A DNA stretch of 64,000 nucleotides, taken from contig NZ_QHKY01000001.1 of assembly GCF_003194605.1 (NCBI RefSeq), positions 248,001 to 312,000 of the forward strand, given 5' to 3'. The position numbers were made by a program, and so were the translations under genes. Below are positions 26,401-36,606 of this stretch, in pieces; position 1 is the stretch's first letter; each line of letters begins with the position of its first letter. Source of the stretch: Nocardioides gilvus (GTDB lineage: Bacteria > Actinomycetota > Actinomycetes > Propionibacteriales > Nocardioidaceae). Below the pieces are notes generated by a model that made no database searches, had not been told where the DNA came from, and saw nothing but the letters and a program-made list of their open reading frames with translations.

Positions 26401-27306
26401 TCAGCCCGTGGCCCGGCCGAGCTCGGTCTGGATCCGCGCCAGCTGCTCGAGTCGCTGCTCCAGAGGAGGGTGGGTGGCGGTGAGGGTGGAGAAGCTGACC
26501 CCCTTGATCGCCGGGGCGATGAAGAAGGCGTTCATCCCCTTGGCGGCACGCAGGTCGCCCTCGGGGATCGCAGCCATGCCGCCACTGATCTTCTGCAACG
26601 CCGACCCGAGAGCTGCCGGATTCATGGTCAGGTAGGCACCTGCGCGGTCGGCGGAGAGCTCGCGGTAGCGCGACAGGATGCGCATCAGCACGAAGCTGAT
26701 GGCGTAGACCACCATGCTCACCACCAGGGTCACCAGGATCATCGCCGCGGCATTGTTGTTGCGGCCCCGCGCCATGGAGCCGAACTGGGCCCCGCGCGTC
26801 AGCAGTCCGGCGATGATGCCCGCCGAGGCCGCGACCGTCATCACCAGCACGTCGCGGTGGGCGACATGGGCCAATTCATGGGCCAGGACGCCCTCCAACT
26901 CCTCGGCTGTCAACTGGCCCAGGATGCCGGTGGTCACGCAGACCACGGCGCGGTCGGGCGAGCGGCCGGTGGCGAATGCGTTCGGGATCGCCATGTCGGC
27001 GATGCCCACCCGGGGCTTGGGCATGTCCGCCATCGCGCAGAGGCGGTCGATCATCGCGTGCAGCTCGGGCGCCTCGGCCGGGGTGACCTCTCTGGCCCGC
27101 ATGGCCTTCATGGCGACCTTGTCGGAGGACCACCACTGGTAGAAGGCGACGCCGATGCCGATGACCGCCACCAACGGCGCGAACCCGACCGGGAGGATGT
27201 ACATGACGGCGACGACGAGCCCGACCAACAGCGCCCCGAGCAGGAACATCACCAGCGTCATCCTCGCCGTGAGGCCGGAATCCTTGATGAAGCGGGAATG
27301 AGCCAT
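26401..27306 (-). CDS. htpX: membrane zinc metalloprotease HtpX
   Basis: A 301-residue M48 protease that degrades damaged membrane proteins. Two N-terminal helices (TLVMFLLGALLVGLVVAVMYIL and LVAVIGIGVAFYQWW), the zinc site HELAH at residues 143-147, two more helices after it (VMTVAASAGIIAGLL; AMILVTLVVSMVVYAISFVL), and a third zinc ligand expected in the YRELSADRAGAY segment. ATG 27306 follows the pspAA stop by four bases. It is part of the pspA envelope-stress operon, which fits its quality-control role. Confidence 0.95.
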   Translation of the reverse strand: MAHSRFIKDSGLTARMTLVMFLLGALLVGLVVAVMYILPVGFAPLVAVIGIGVAFYQWWSSDKVAMKAMRAREVTPAEAPELHAMIDRLCAMADMPKPRVGIADMAIPNAFATGRSPDRAVVCVTTGILGQLTAEELEGVLAHELAHVAHRDVLVMTVAASAGIIAGLLTRGAQFGSMARGRNNNAAAMILVTLVVSMVVYAISFVLMRILSRYRELSADRAGAYLTMNPAALGSALQKISGGMAAIPEGDLRAAKGMNAFFIAPAIKGVSFSTLTATHPPLEQRLEQLARIQTELGRATG

Positions 27307-27310
27307 GTCT

Positions 27311-27589
27311 TCAGCCGGGGATGAGACCGTCGTCGGCCAGCATCTCCTGGACCTCCGCCAGGCTCGCGTCCTGCATCGGCAGGATCAGGTCGGAGGAGTC
27401 CAGTGAGTCGACGTCGTGGACCGTGCCCAGACGGCGTACGCCGGCGAGGAGTTCGACCAGGGCGTCGGCGAAGGCTGGCTCGTTGCCCGCCCGGACAGCT
27501 GACTCCACGACGGCGTCGAGCTCGTTGAGCTCGTCCATCGACTCTTCCGAGACGTCGTACTGACCCTCACCGAGGATACGGATGATCAT
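27311..27589 (-). CDS. pspAA: PspA-associated protein PspAA
   Basis: A 92-residue acidic protein starting MIIRILGEGQYDVSEESMDELNELD, the conserved start of the PspAA family, which is coupled with PspA in actinobacteria and archaea. The rest is helical and Leu/Asp-rich (FADALVELLAGVRRLGTV...DLILPMQDASLAEVQEMLADDG). It probably binds or modulates PspA. Its ATG shares one base with the pspA stop (TGATG), so the two are translated together. Confidence 0.93.
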   Translation of the reverse strand: MIIRILGEGQYDVSEESMDELNELDAVVESAVRAGNEPAFADALVELLAGVRRLGTVHDVDSLDSSDLILPMQDASLAEVQEMLADDGLIPG

Positions 27590-28368
27590 CAGGCGTTGTT
27601 CCCTTCCGTGCGGCGGTTCTCCTCGGCGCTGAGGATCTCACCGGAGGCACCGCTCTCGAGTGCGTCGGGACCCTTGCGCGCCTTGAGCGCGGCCAACTCA
27701 GACTCCACGTCGGAGACCGAACTCAGGGCGTCGAGCTCACGGCTGATGTCGTCACCGCCACCGATCGCGGTGACGTCCTCGAGCGCTCCGGAGGCCAGCA
27801 ATTCGTCGATGGCACCGGCGCGGGCCTGCATGTTGGCAGTCTTGTCCTCCGCACGCTGGATGGCCATGCCGACGTCGCCCATCTCCTCACCGATGCCGGA
27901 CATCGCCTCGTTGATGCGGGTCTGGGCCTCAGCGGCGCTGTACGTCGCCTTGATGGTCTCCTTCTTGGTCCGGAAGGCCTCCACCTTTGCCTGCAGGCGC
28001 TGCTGGGCCAGGACGAGCTTCTCCTCCTCGGCCTGGAGCGCGGCGTGCTGCGTCTGGAGGTCGTTGATCTGGGTGGCCAGCCCCGACTTGCGGGTCAGCG
28101 CCTCGCGAGCGAGGTCCTCGCGCCCGACGTCGATCGCCTTCTGTGCCTGACCGGACAACTTGTCGGCCTGGCCCTCGAGCTGCTTCAGCTGGAGCTCGAC
28201 CCGCTTGCGGCTGGTGGCCACGTCGGCCACGCCTCGGCGCACCTTGTTGAGCAGGTCCAGCTGGCGCTGGTAGCTGTAGTCCAAGGTCTCGCGGGGATCC
28301 TCGGCGCGGTCCAGTGCGGTGTTCGCCTTGGACCGGAAGATCAGGCTGATGCGCTTCATGAGACTCAT
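27589..28368 (-). CDS. pspA: phage shock protein A (PspA/IM30)
   Basis: A 259-residue ESCRT-III-like protein that binds and supports stressed inner membranes. Amphipathic N-terminal helix MSLMKRISLIFRSKANTAL, the RAEDPRETLDYSYQRQ motif, then a long coiled coil (residues about 30-185) and an acidic tail. ATG 28368 starts at the family N-terminus; ATG 28359 (MKRISLIF) is a possible alternative and the frame extends to 28398. First gene of pspA-pspAA-htpX-pspAB-kinase. In mycobacteria pspA is under SigE/ClgR control; I could not assign such a site here. Confidence 0.95.
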   Translation of the reverse strand: MSLMKRISLIFRSKANTALDRAEDPRETLDYSYQRQLDLLNKVRRGVADVATSRKRVELQLKQLEGQADKLSGQAQKAIDVGREDLAREALTRKSGLATQINDLQTQHAALQAEEEKLVLAQQRLQAKVEAFRTKKETIKATYSAAEAQTRINEAMSGIGEEMGDVGMAIQRAEDKTANMQARAGAIDELLASGALEDVTAIGGGDDISRELDALSSVSDVESELAALKARKGPDALESGASGEILSAEENRRTEGNNA

Positions 28369-28515
28369 GGGGTGGAGGCCCCTCCTCGTTCTGGTCACAG
28401 TGACAGTGGGTCAACCCTAGGTCCAAAGACCAAGGAGAGCGAGGGGGCGCGACGCACCGATGGCCCCGGTAGAGTGAGACTGTCACGCCCGTGTGGACCA
28501 GTCAGGCGAGCGAGA

Positions 28516-28557
28516 CCCCTGTCCAGCCCCTGTCCAGCCCCTGTCAGCCCCTGTCAG
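28516..28557. repeat. tandem CCCCTGTC(C)AG repeats in the DUF3043 leader
   Basis: Four head-to-tail units: two of 11 bases (cccctgtccag at 28516 and 28527) and two of 10 bases (cccctgtcag at 28538 and 28548). They lie 22-63 bases before the TTG start at 28579, in the probable 5' untranslated leader. Confidence 0.95.
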
Positions 28558-28578
28558 CACTGATCAAAGGCCTCTGCG

Positions 28579-29181
28579 TTGTTCCGTCGCACCAAGTCCG
28601 AATCCGTCGCCACCGCCTCCCCCGCAGTGGGCGCGAGCGTTGCTCCCAAGCCCGGCGGCAAGGGGCGTCCGACCCCGACGCGCAAGGAGGCCGAGGCGGC
28701 GGCCAAGGCACGCGCCAAGGTGCCGCGCACGCGCAAGGAGATGGCAGCCGCCCAGCGCGCGGCCCGCGCAGAGAACAGTGGCAAGGTCCGGGAGGCCATG
28801 AAGACCGGGGACGAGCGTTTCCTGCCCGCCCGTGACCGGGGCCCGATGCGTCGTTTCATCCGCGACTACATCGACGTCCGGTTCTCCTTCATCGAACTCC
28901 TGATCCCCGTCATGCTGGTCAGCCTGGTCATGGGCTGGTCGGGCAACCAGGCCCTGATGGGCATGAGCGAGATCATCCTGCTCGGCGCGATGGTCATGAT
29001 CGTGATGGACATGGTCTTCCTCCGGATGAAACTGCGCCGAGAGCTCGCCAAGCGGTTCCCCGGCGAGTCCGTCAAGGGAACGACCTACTACGCCGTCATG
29101 CGTGCGATGCAGATGAAGTTCATGCGCCTGCCCAAGGCCCAGTTCAAGATCGGTGAGCGTCTCCCCGACACCTACCGCTGA
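28579..29181 (+). CDS. DUF3043 membrane protein
   Basis: A 200-residue actinobacterial protein. A basic, Ala/Lys-rich soluble N-terminus (GRPTPTRKEAEAAAKARAKV near residue 30) is followed by GDERFLPARDRGPMRRFIRDYIDVRF, the family core, then two membrane helices (FSFIELLIPVMLVSLVMGWS and MSEIILLGAMVMIVMDMVFL) and a basic tail. Function unknown. The start is TTG 28579, with AAAGG about eight bases upstream and the MFRR beginning seen in relatives. Divergent from pspA; in streptomycetes I recall DUF3043 next to pspA as well. Confidence 0.9.
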   Translation: MFRRTKSESVATASPAVGASVAPKPGGKGRPTPTRKEAEAAAKARAKVPRTRKEMAAAQRAARAENSGKVREAMKTGDERFLPARDRGPMRRFIRDYIDVRFSFIELLIPVMLVSLVMGWSGNQALMGMSEIILLGAMVMIVMDMVFLRMKLRRELAKRFPGESVKGTTYYAVMRAMQMKFMRLPKAQFKIGERLPDTYR

Positions 29182-29216
29182 ACGACACCGCACGCCATGC
29201 GGGCAGGATGGCACGC

Positions 29217-29768
29217 ATGAGCTCTCCCACTGCCGATGTCTCCGTCCGGGTCGCCTGGGCCGACGATGCCCCGGCGATCGCTGCGCTGCAGGTGAGGACA
29301 TGGGCCCGGGTGTACGCCGACGTGGCACCCCTCGCTTCCCTGCCCAGCGACCCAGCTGAGTTGGAGCCGGTCTGGCTGGCCGCCCTGACCCGTCCCCAGG
29401 ACGCCCGCAACCGGGTGCTCGTCGCCCTGGAACGCAACCGGGTCGTCGGTTTCGTCCTCACCTCGGCGGCGCAGGACCCCGACTGCGATCGGGTCACCGT
29501 CGGCGAGATGTCTGAGTTGACCCTCGAGGTCGACGAGCGCGGCAAGGGACACGGTTCGCGGCTGCTCCAGGCAGCGGTGGACACCTTGGTCGCCGACCGC
29601 TTCACCCGGGCAGTCACCTGGACCGCCAGCACCGACGACGCCCTGCGTACGTTCCTCACCCAGGCGGGTTGGGCGCCGGACGGAGCCCACCGCGAGCTCG
29701 CGATCGACGACTCCGGTGCCCAGAGCATCAAGCAGGTGCGACTCCACACCGCCATCGGAGCAGTCTGA
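29217..29768 (+). CDS. GNAT-family N-acetyltransferase
   Basis: A 183-residue acetyltransferase: VRVAWADDAPAIAALQVRTWARVYADVAP at the start, NRVVGFVLTSAAQDPD, then ELTLEVDERGKGHGSRLLQAAVD with the acetyl-CoA loop RGKGHG, and the FLTQAGWAPDGAHREL end. ATG 29217 is preferred over 29208 because GGCAGGA then has proper spacing. It follows DUF3043 by 35 bases on the same strand and may be co-transcribed. Substrate unknown. Confidence 0.88.
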   Translation: MSSPTADVSVRVAWADDAPAIAALQVRTWARVYADVAPLASLPSDPAELEPVWLAALTRPQDARNRVLVALERNRVVGFVLTSAAQDPDCDRVTVGEMSELTLEVDERGKGHGSRLLQAAVDTLVADRFTRAVTWTASTDDALRTFLTQAGWAPDGAHRELAIDDSGAQSIKQVRLHTAIGAV

Positions 29769-29856
29769 ACCACCGACCGAGGTCTTGATTTTCTCGGGAA
29801 AGACAGCAGGATGGTGTGAGGCACGCCACAGTTCCCGCCTCGTCCCAGGAGCTCCC

Positions 29857-30063
29857 ATGTTCGGACCGTTGCCCCGACGCCACAGCCACGTGATTGCCTT
29901 CGCCGTCTTGGCGATCTGTCTCGCCGCCGGGCTGTGGATGGGGGCGTCCCCGGCCGTGCCGGTCCTCGTCTCAGGAGGTCTGGCGATGGGTCTGGCCACC
30001 GGCCTGGTGCTCTCCTGGCTGGCGGTGCACACGGCGCGGCACAACCACTTCCGCTCGCAGTGA
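29857..30063 (+). CDS. small two-helix membrane protein
   Basis: A 68-residue hypothetical membrane protein (MFGPLPRRHSHVIAFAVLA...) with two hydrophobic helices, VIAFAVLAICLAAGLWMGA and LVSGGLAMGLATGLVLSWLAV, and a basic C-terminus (HTARHNHFRSQ). No family recognised. AGGAG lies six bases before ATG 29857, and a hairpin follows the stop, both supporting a real gene. Confidence 0.7.
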   Translation: MFGPLPRRHSHVIAFAVLAICLAAGLWMGASPAVPVLVSGGLAMGLATGLVLSWLAVHTARHNHFRSQ

Positions 30064-30080
30064 CGAGCCCCCACGGGGTT

Positions 30081-30110
30081 GGCCTGCCGGACTCACCCAA
30101 CTGGCAGGCC
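30081..30110. terminator. hairpin between convergent genes
   Basis: GGCCTGCC pairs with GGCAGGCC across a 14-base loop, with a further wobble and G-C pair possible. It lies between the small membrane-protein gene and dapB, and likely terminates both. Confidence 0.6.
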
Positions 30111-30128
30111 GCGTGAGCGACGTACGGG

Positions 30129-31493
<1,365 letters not shown>

Positions 31494-31502
31494 AGTAAAA
31501 AC

Positions 31503-31539
31503 CCTTATGACTTGCCTTCATAAGGCTTTTGTCTAATAC
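31503..31539 (+). promoter_or_regulatory. probable promoter with overlapping palindromic operator for the SatD-like gene
   Basis: CCTTATGA (31503-31510) and TCATAAGG (31518-31525) form an 8-base inverted repeat with a 7-base gap; after one mismatch AAAA/TTTT also pair. A candidate -35 TTGCCT (31512-31517) lies inside the palindrome and a candidate -10 TAATAC (31534-31539) follows after 16 bases. The stretch is markedly AT-rich for this genome. The product at 31562 carries its own helix-turn-helix, so autoregulation is plausible. A perfect AGGAGG ribosome site is at 31551-31556. Confidence 0.6.
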
Positions 31540-31561
31540 TTGCCTCTGTCAGGAGGTCAAT

Positions 31562-32221
31562 GTGCAGACCATCGTGCTCACCGTCGATCAGCGCCGCAGC
31601 CGGTCCAACGCCGACGCCGTGCCCCAGGCGCTCCGCCTCCTCGATGACGTCCCCACCCTGCGTCAGCCTGAACGCACAGCGGGTGACGAGTTCCAGGCCC
31701 TCGTCGAGTCGGCTGACGGGTTGGCCACCGCGATCGAGCGGCTTCTGCGCGACGGGCGCTGGCACATCGGGATCGGCATCGACGAGGTCGAGCACCCCCT
31801 GCCCCCCACCACCCGCGCGGGCCGAGGGGCCGCCTTCCTCGCCGCCCGTACGGCCGTGACCGCGGCCCACACAGCACCTCACCACCTGCGCGTCAGCGGG
31901 CCCGGGCAGTGGGTGCGGCACCTCGAGTCCGCCCTGTGGCTGTGGGCGGGCCTACTCGAACGACGTACGCCCAAGGGGTGGGAGGTTGCCGACCTGGCAG
32001 CCGACGGCTTGACCCACGACGCCATCGCCGAGCGCCTGACGATCAGCCAGTCCGCAGTGAGTCAACGTGCCGCTGCAGCAGCGTTGGTCGACGCAGCCCG
32101 CGCCCGCGAGCTCGTGGTGGCCCTGACCGTAGAAGCCCAGACCGGGGCGGCCCTGACCGTAGAAGCCCAGACCGTGGCAGCCCAGACCGTGACCGAGACC
32201 GACGCCGGAGATGATCGATGA
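31562..32221 (+). CDS. SatD-like protein with helix-turn-helix segment
   Basis: A 219-residue protein. The N-terminal 115 residues resemble the SatD family: VDQRRSRSNADAVPQALRLL, RTAGDEFQALVESADGLATAIERLLRDGRWHIGIGIDEVE, RAGRGAAFLAARTAV. A C-terminal DNA-binding-like helix pair follows (DLAADGLTHDAIAERLTISQSAVSQRAAAA, about 145-174), then a repeated tail (ALTVEAQT twice). GTG 31562 has a perfect AGGAGG upstream; an ATG two bases before is in another frame. It overlaps the membrane-protein gene by ATGA. SatD was named for secretion and acid tolerance in streptococci; its biochemistry is not known to me. Confidence 0.72.
   Translation: MQTIVLTVDQRRSRSNADAVPQALRLLDDVPTLRQPERTAGDEFQALVESADGLATAIERLLRDGRWHIGIGIDEVEHPLPPTTRAGRGAAFLAARTAVTAAHTAPHHLRVSGPGQWVRHLESALWLWAGLLERRTPKGWEVADLAADGLTHDAIAERLTISQSAVSQRAAAAALVDAARARELVVALTVEAQTGAALTVEAQTVAAQTVTETDAGDDR
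32121..32174. repeat. 30-base in-frame repeat at the SatD-like 3' end
   Basis: A 24-base identical block starts at 32121 and again at 32151 (period 30), encoding ALTVEAQT twice, and a partial third copy (cccagaccgtg) follows to about 32192. It lengthens the C-terminal tail just before the membrane-protein gene. Confidence 0.93.
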
Positions 32222-32754
32222 CTCTTGCCTGGCTCTCGTTGGCCCTGCTCGTCACGGCTCTGGTCACCTCCTTGGTCGGCTGGCGCGTCCGCGGCAGTCG
32301 ACTCACGGCCGCGCTGGTCCTGCTCGCCACCGCCGCCGCCAGCGCCCTCCTGTGGCGTCTCGAGGACCGTACGCTCCCCGAGACCGTCACGGTGCCGTTG
32401 CTCCTGGTGACGGCTGTCCTGGCGGTCGCGGGGGGAGGTCCGTTGACCACGGCCACCTTCGCCCTGGTGGACGGCTCCGGAGCCCCGGCGAGCGGGTCGG
32501 TACGGCGTGCGGCCGACGTGCTGCGTGGCGGTGCCTGGATCGGCGCACTCGAACGCACGTCGATCTTCGTCGCGCTCCTCCTCGGGTGGCCGGAAGGGCT
32601 CGCGCTGACCTTGGCGTTGAAGGGTCTGGGCCGCTATCCGGAGCTGCGGCACCAGGACCGACCGGGGATCGCTGAGCGCTTCCTCATCGGCACCTTCGTG
32701 AGCGTCCTGTGGGCCTGTGCCTGCGCCGGCGTCGTCGCGCTGGCCCTCGCCTGA
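32218..32754 (+). CDS. polytopic membrane protein paired with the SatD-like gene
   Basis: A 178-residue membrane protein with about five helices (SLALLVTALVTSLVGW, LVLLATAAASALLW, LLLVTAVLAVAGGG, FVALLLGWPEGLALTLAL, FLIGTFVSVLWACACAGVVA). The C-terminal part, ERTSIFVALLLGWPEGLALT followed by KGLGRYPEL and AERFLIGTFVSVLWA, resembles the end of DUF3307-type proteins that I recall beside SatD. ATG 32218 overlaps the SatD-like stop by four bases, so the two work together. No function is established. Confidence 0.72.
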   Translation: MTLAWLSLALLVTALVTSLVGWRVRGSRLTAALVLLATAAASALLWRLEDRTLPETVTVPLLLVTAVLAVAGGGPLTTATFALVDGSGAPASGSVRRAADVLRGGAWIGALERTSIFVALLLGWPEGLALTLALKGLGRYPELRHQDRPGIAERFLIGTFVSVLWACACAGVVALALA

Positions 32755-32781
32755 CCTGACCTGACGCGAAGTCAGGTCAGG
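32755..32781. terminator. bidirectional hairpin terminator
   Basis: Perfect 11-base-pair stem (cctgacctgac with complement) and loop GCGAA. It starts directly after the membrane-protein stop and includes the stop codon of the convergent M16 gene. Confidence 0.8.
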
Positions 32782-34153
32782 CCTCGGGACCCACCGTCGC
32801 CAGGATCTCCGGTTGCGTGAAGAGCTCCGCGGCGAGTTCGTTGACCTGCTCGAGGGTGACCGCGTTGATCCGGGCCAGCACCTCGTCGATGCTGAGCAGC
32901 TCGTCGTGGACCAGCTCGGCCTTGCCCAGCCTGGACATCCGCGCCGCGCTGTCCTCCAGCCCGAGCACCACTCCCCCACGCAACTGGCCCTTGCCGCGGG
33001 TCAACTCAGCAGCGCTGATGCCGTCGGCGGCCAGCCGGGCGAGCTCGGCGCGTACGACCGCCAACGTGTCGTCGACCTTGGCCGGCAGGCAGGCCACACC
33101 CACCCCGACCAGCCCGGCCACGTCGTGGTGCGAGGCGAAGGAGTAGACGGAGTAGGCCAACCCCCGCTTCTCCCGCACCTCCTGGAAGAGCCGCGACGAG
33201 GTGCCGCCACCCAAGGCTGTGTTGAGCACGCTCAGGACGTAGCGTCGCGGGTCGTTGCGGGTCATGCCCTTGACCCCGAGCACCAGGCTGACCTGCTCGA
33301 GCGGCCGATGCAGTGCGCTGGCGCCGGCCTTGACCTTCTGGGCCGTGGCGGTGATGCGGGGACGCAGAGGCGCCTCCTCACCCACCAGGAAGTTGTTGCG
33401 CCCGAACGCCTTGCGCACCGTCCGGACCGCGCTCGCGTGGTCGACGTTGCCGGCGATGGTGACCACCATGGTGGCCGGTCGGTAGTGCCGCTTGTAGAAG
33501 CGGCGGATCTGCTCACGGCTCATCGCGGTGATCGACTCGGCGGTGCCGGCGATCCCTCGCCCCAACGGCGAGTCACCCCACGCCTGCGCGGCGAAGAGGT
33601 TGTGGACCACGTCGTCGGGGTCGTCGTCGTGCATGGCGATCTCGTCGAGGATCACCTCACGCTCGGCCTCCACGTCATCTGCGGCGATCAGTGAGTTGGT
33701 GATCATGTCGCCCAGCACGTCGACCGCGAGGTCGAGGTCCTCGTCGAGCACCCGCGCGTGGAAGCACGTGTACTCCTTGGCCGTGAAGGCGTTGAACTCG
33801 CCGCCCACCTCGTCGAGGGCCACCGAGATGTCCATGGCAGAGCGCTCGCGGGTGCCCTTGAAGAGCAGGTGCTCGAGGAAGTGGGAGCAACCGTGCAGGG
33901 TCGGCGTCTCGTCACGGGACCCCACACCGATCCAGACACCCACCGCTGCGGACCGGACGCCGGCCATCTGCTCGGTGACCACGCGCAGGCCGCCGGGCAG
34001 CAACGTACGCCGCACCAAGGACGTCACGCGCCCCTCGGCGTCGGTGACCGTCTGGAGGGTCTGCGTCGAACCCACGGGCTGGGAGTGGGGGGAAACGGCC
34101 GACCGGCCAGCAGAAGCCTGCTGACCGGTCGGGCGGTGGTTCTTCTGCGTCAC
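32777..34153 (-). CDS. M16-family zinc peptidase
   Basis: A 458-residue processing peptidase of the pitrilysin/MPP type. The inverted zinc motif HFLEH is at residues 91-95 (His91, Glu94, His95), with the second-helix Glu in [16 protein letters not shown]. The inactive C-terminal half keeps the [24 protein letters not shown] substrate-binding motif. The basic, low-complexity N-terminus (first 45 residues) is not a clear signal peptide. GTG 34153 overlaps the pnp stop by four bases, so it is coupled to pnp, a common actinobacterial arrangement. Role probably peptide or protein turnover. Confidence 0.92.
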   Translation of the reverse strand: MTQKNHRPTGQQASAGRSAVSPHSQPVGSTQTLQTVTDAEGRVTSLVRRTLLPGGLRVVTEQMAGVRSAAVGVWIGVGSRDETPTLHGCSHFLEHLLFKGTRERSAMDISVALDEVGGEFNAFTAKEYTCFHARVLDEDLDLAVDVLGDMITNSLIAADDVEAEREVILDEIAMHDDDPDDVVHNLFAAQAWGDSPLGRGIAGTAESITAMSREQIRRFYKRHYRPATMVVTIAGNVDHASAVRTVRKAFGRNNFLVGEEAPLRPRITATAQKVKAGASALHRPLEQVSLVLGVKGMTRNDPRRYVLSVLNTALGGGTSSRLFQEVREKRGLAYSVYSFASHHDVAGLVGVGVACLPAKVDDTLAVVRAELARLAADGISAAELTRGKGQLRGGVVLGLEDSAARMSRLGKAELVHDELLSIDEVLARINAVTLEQVNELAAELFTQPEILATVGPEA

Positions 34154-36372
34154 TCGGAGTCTGACTCCTCGGCCGGAGCCTCGTCGTCACCCTCGGTCAC
34201 GGGGACCAGCGACAGCTTGCCGCGGTCGTCGATCTCCGCGATCTTGACCTGGATCTTCTGGCCGACCGAGACGACGTCCTCGACGTTCTCGATCCGCTTG
34301 CCACCGTTGAGGGCCTTCAGCTTCGTGATGTGCAGGAGGCCGTCGCGGCCCGGCATCAGCGAGACGAACGCACCGAAGTTGGTGGTCTTGACGACGGTGC
34401 CGAGGTAGCGCTCGCCGATCTCGGGCAGAGTCGGGTTGGCGATCGCGTTGATCGCAGACTTGGCTGCCTCGGCCGCGACGCCACTGGTGGCCCCGATGTA
34501 GACCGTGCCGTCGTCCTCGATGCTGATGCTGGCACCGGTGTCGTCCTGGATCTGGTTGATCATCTTGCCCTTCGGCCCGATGACCTCGCCGATCTTGTCG
34601 ACGGGGACCTTCACCGTGATGATGCGCGGAGCGAACTCCGACATGGCCTCCGGGGCGTCGATGGCCTCAGCCATGACCTCGAGGATCGCCATGCGGGCGT
34701 CCTTGGCCTGGTTGAGAGCCTTGCCCAGCACCTCGGCGGGGATGCCGTCGAGCTTGGTGTCGAGCTGCAGCGCGGTGATGAAGTCGGGCGTACCGGCGAC
34801 CTTGAAGTCCATGTCGCCGAACGCGTCCTCGGCACCGAGGATGTCGGTCAGTGCGACGTACTCGGTCCTGCCGTCGACCTCACCGGAGATGAGGCCCATC
34901 GCGATACCGGCGACGGGAGCCTTCAGCGGCACACCGGCCTGGAGCAGTGACAGGGTCGAGGCGCAGACCGAACCCATCGAGGTGGACCCGTTGGAGCCCA
35001 TGCACTCGGAGAGCTGGCGGATCGCGTAGGGGAACTCCTCACGCGTCGGCAGCACCGGCAGCAGGGCGCGGCGAGCCAGCGCACCGTGGCCGACCTCGCG
35101 ACGCTTGGGCGAACCCACGCGACCGGTCTCGCCCGTGGAGAACGGGGCGAAGACGTACTTGTGCATGTAGCGGCGGTGGTGCTCCGGGGAGAGCGTGTCG
35201 AGCTGCTGCTCGAGCTTCAGCATGTCGAGGGTGGTGACGCCCAGGATCTGGGTCTCGCCACGCTCGAAGAGGGCCGAACCGTGGACACGAGGGACGATGC
35301 CGACCTCGGAGTGCAGCGGGCGGATGTCCGCCAGGCCACGGCCGTCGATGCGGATCTTGTCGCGCAGCACGCGCTCGCGCACGAGGTTCTTGTTCAGCGA
35401 ACGGAACGCTGCCCCGATCTCCTTCTCGCGGCCGACGAAGTCAGCACCGACCTTGGCGAGCAGCTCGGCCTTGATCTCGTCGAGACGCTCTTCACGCTCC
35501 TGCTTCGGGCCGATCGTCAGCGCGGCCGCGGTGGCCTCGGAGACGGCACCTTCGACGGCGGCGTAGGCGTCGTCCTCGTAGTCGAGGAAGATCGGGAAGT
35601 CGGCGACGGGCTTGGCGGCCACGTTGGCGAGCTCGACCTGAGCTTCGACGAGCTGCTTGATGAAGGGCTTGGCAGCGTCCAGACCGCCGGCCACGACGGC
35701 CTCGGTCGGGGCCTGCGCGCCGCCACGGACGAGCTCGATCGTCTGCTCGGTCGCCTCGGCCTCGACCATCATGATCGCGACGTCACCGGTCTCGGTGACA
35801 CGGCCGGCGACGACCATGTCGAAGACGGCGTTCTCGAGCTGCTCGTGCGACGGGAAGGCAACCCACTGACCCTCGATGAGGGCCATCCGGGTGGCGCCGA
35901 CCGGGCCGGAGAACGGCAGGCCGGAGAGCTGCGTGGACATCGAGGCGGCGTTGATCGCCAGGACGTCGTAGGGCTGGTCCGGGTTGAGCGCCAGCACGGT
36001 GATGACGACCTGGACCTCGTTGCGCAGACCCTTCTTGAAGGTCGGGCGCAGCGGGCGGTCGATGAGGCGGCAGGTGAGGATCGCGTCCTCGCCCGGGCGA
36101 CCCTCGGACCGGAAGAAGGAGCCGGGGATCTTGCCCGCGGCGTACATCCGCTCCTCGACGTCGATCGTCAGCGGGAAGAAGTCGAAGTGGTCCTTCGGCG
36201 TCTTGCCGGCCGTCGTGGCCGAGAGGAGCATGGTGTCCTCGTCGAGGTAGGCGGTGACCGAGCCGGCCGCCTGACGGGCCAACAGGCCGGTCTCGAACTT
36301 GATGGTGCGGGTGCCGAACTTGCCGTTGTCGAGAACGGTCTCGACGGCGGAGATGATGGGTTCCACAGACAA
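34150..36372 (-). CDS. pnp: polyribonucleotide nucleotidyltransferase
   Basis: PNPase, a phosphorolytic 3'-5' exoribonuclease of RNA decay; actinobacterial forms were also described as guanosine pentaphosphate synthetase. The 740-residue protein has two RNase PH domains, the active-site region [20 protein letters not shown] in the second, then KH ([19 protein letters not shown]) and S1 ([24 protein letters not shown]) domains and an acidic tail. Start TTG 36372 has AAAGGGA five bases upstream; GTG 36366 is an alternative. It follows rpsO, as in most bacteria, and overlaps the M16 gene. Confidence 0.96.
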   Translation of the reverse strand: MSVEPIISAVETVLDNGKFGTRTIKFETGLLARQAAGSVTAYLDEDTMLLSATTAGKTPKDHFDFFPLTIDVEERMYAAGKIPGSFFRSEGRPGEDAILTCRLIDRPLRPTFKKGLRNEVQVVITVLALNPDQPYDVLAINAASMSTQLSGLPFSGPVGATRMALIEGQWVAFPSHEQLENAVFDMVVAGRVTETGDVAIMMVEAEATEQTIELVRGGAQAPTEAVVAGGLDAAKPFIKQLVEAQVELANVAAKPVADFPIFLDYEDDAYAAVEGAVSEATAAALTIGPKQEREERLDEIKAELLAKVGADFVGREKEIGAAFRSLNKNLVRERVLRDKIRIDGRGLADIRPLHSEVGIVPRVHGSALFERGETQILGVTTLDMLKLEQQLDTLSPEHHRRYMHKYVFAPFSTGETGRVGSPKRREVGHGALARRALLPVLPTREEFPYAIRQLSECMGSNGSTSMGSVCASTLSLLQAGVPLKAPVAGIAMGLISGEVDGRTEYVALTDILGAEDAFGDMDFKVAGTPDFITALQLDTKLDGIPAEVLGKALNQAKDARMAILEVMAEAIDAPEAMSEFAPRIITVKVPVDKIGEVIGPKGKMINQIQDDTGASISIEDDGTVYIGATSGVAAEAAKSAINAIANPTLPEIGERYLGTVVKTTNFGAFVSLMPGRDGLLHITKLKALNGGKRIENVEDVVSVGQKIQVKIAEIDDRGKLSLVPVTEGDDEAPAEESDSE

Positions 36373-36606
36373 AGTGGTCCCTTTCTGTACGTGGAACGCA
36401 GCCCGCAGGTGCCACTCCCTCGCTGGGGACGTGGGCCGGTCTTCGATCGAGGCCCACAGGCATGCCGGCCCGAGGGCAGACTCCTGAAGGCCACTACCGA
36501 GGACCGAGCTGAACGCGGGTGTCGTTCCTGGTGAGTGAGATGTTCAGTTCTTCGCGGACAGCACGTGATGACGTGCCGCCACACAGGGTGATGCTATCGA
36601 CAAATG

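Noticed and set aside
31560..31859. 99-codon frame starting at the ATG two bases before the SatD-like GTG
   Set aside because: It is out of frame with the conserved SatD-like protein and encodes a Pro/Ser/Arg-rich shadow sequence.
35086..36534. 482-codon open frame on the plus strand
   Set aside because: Antisense to pnp; it has only repeated Asp/Leu/Gly/Arg composition.
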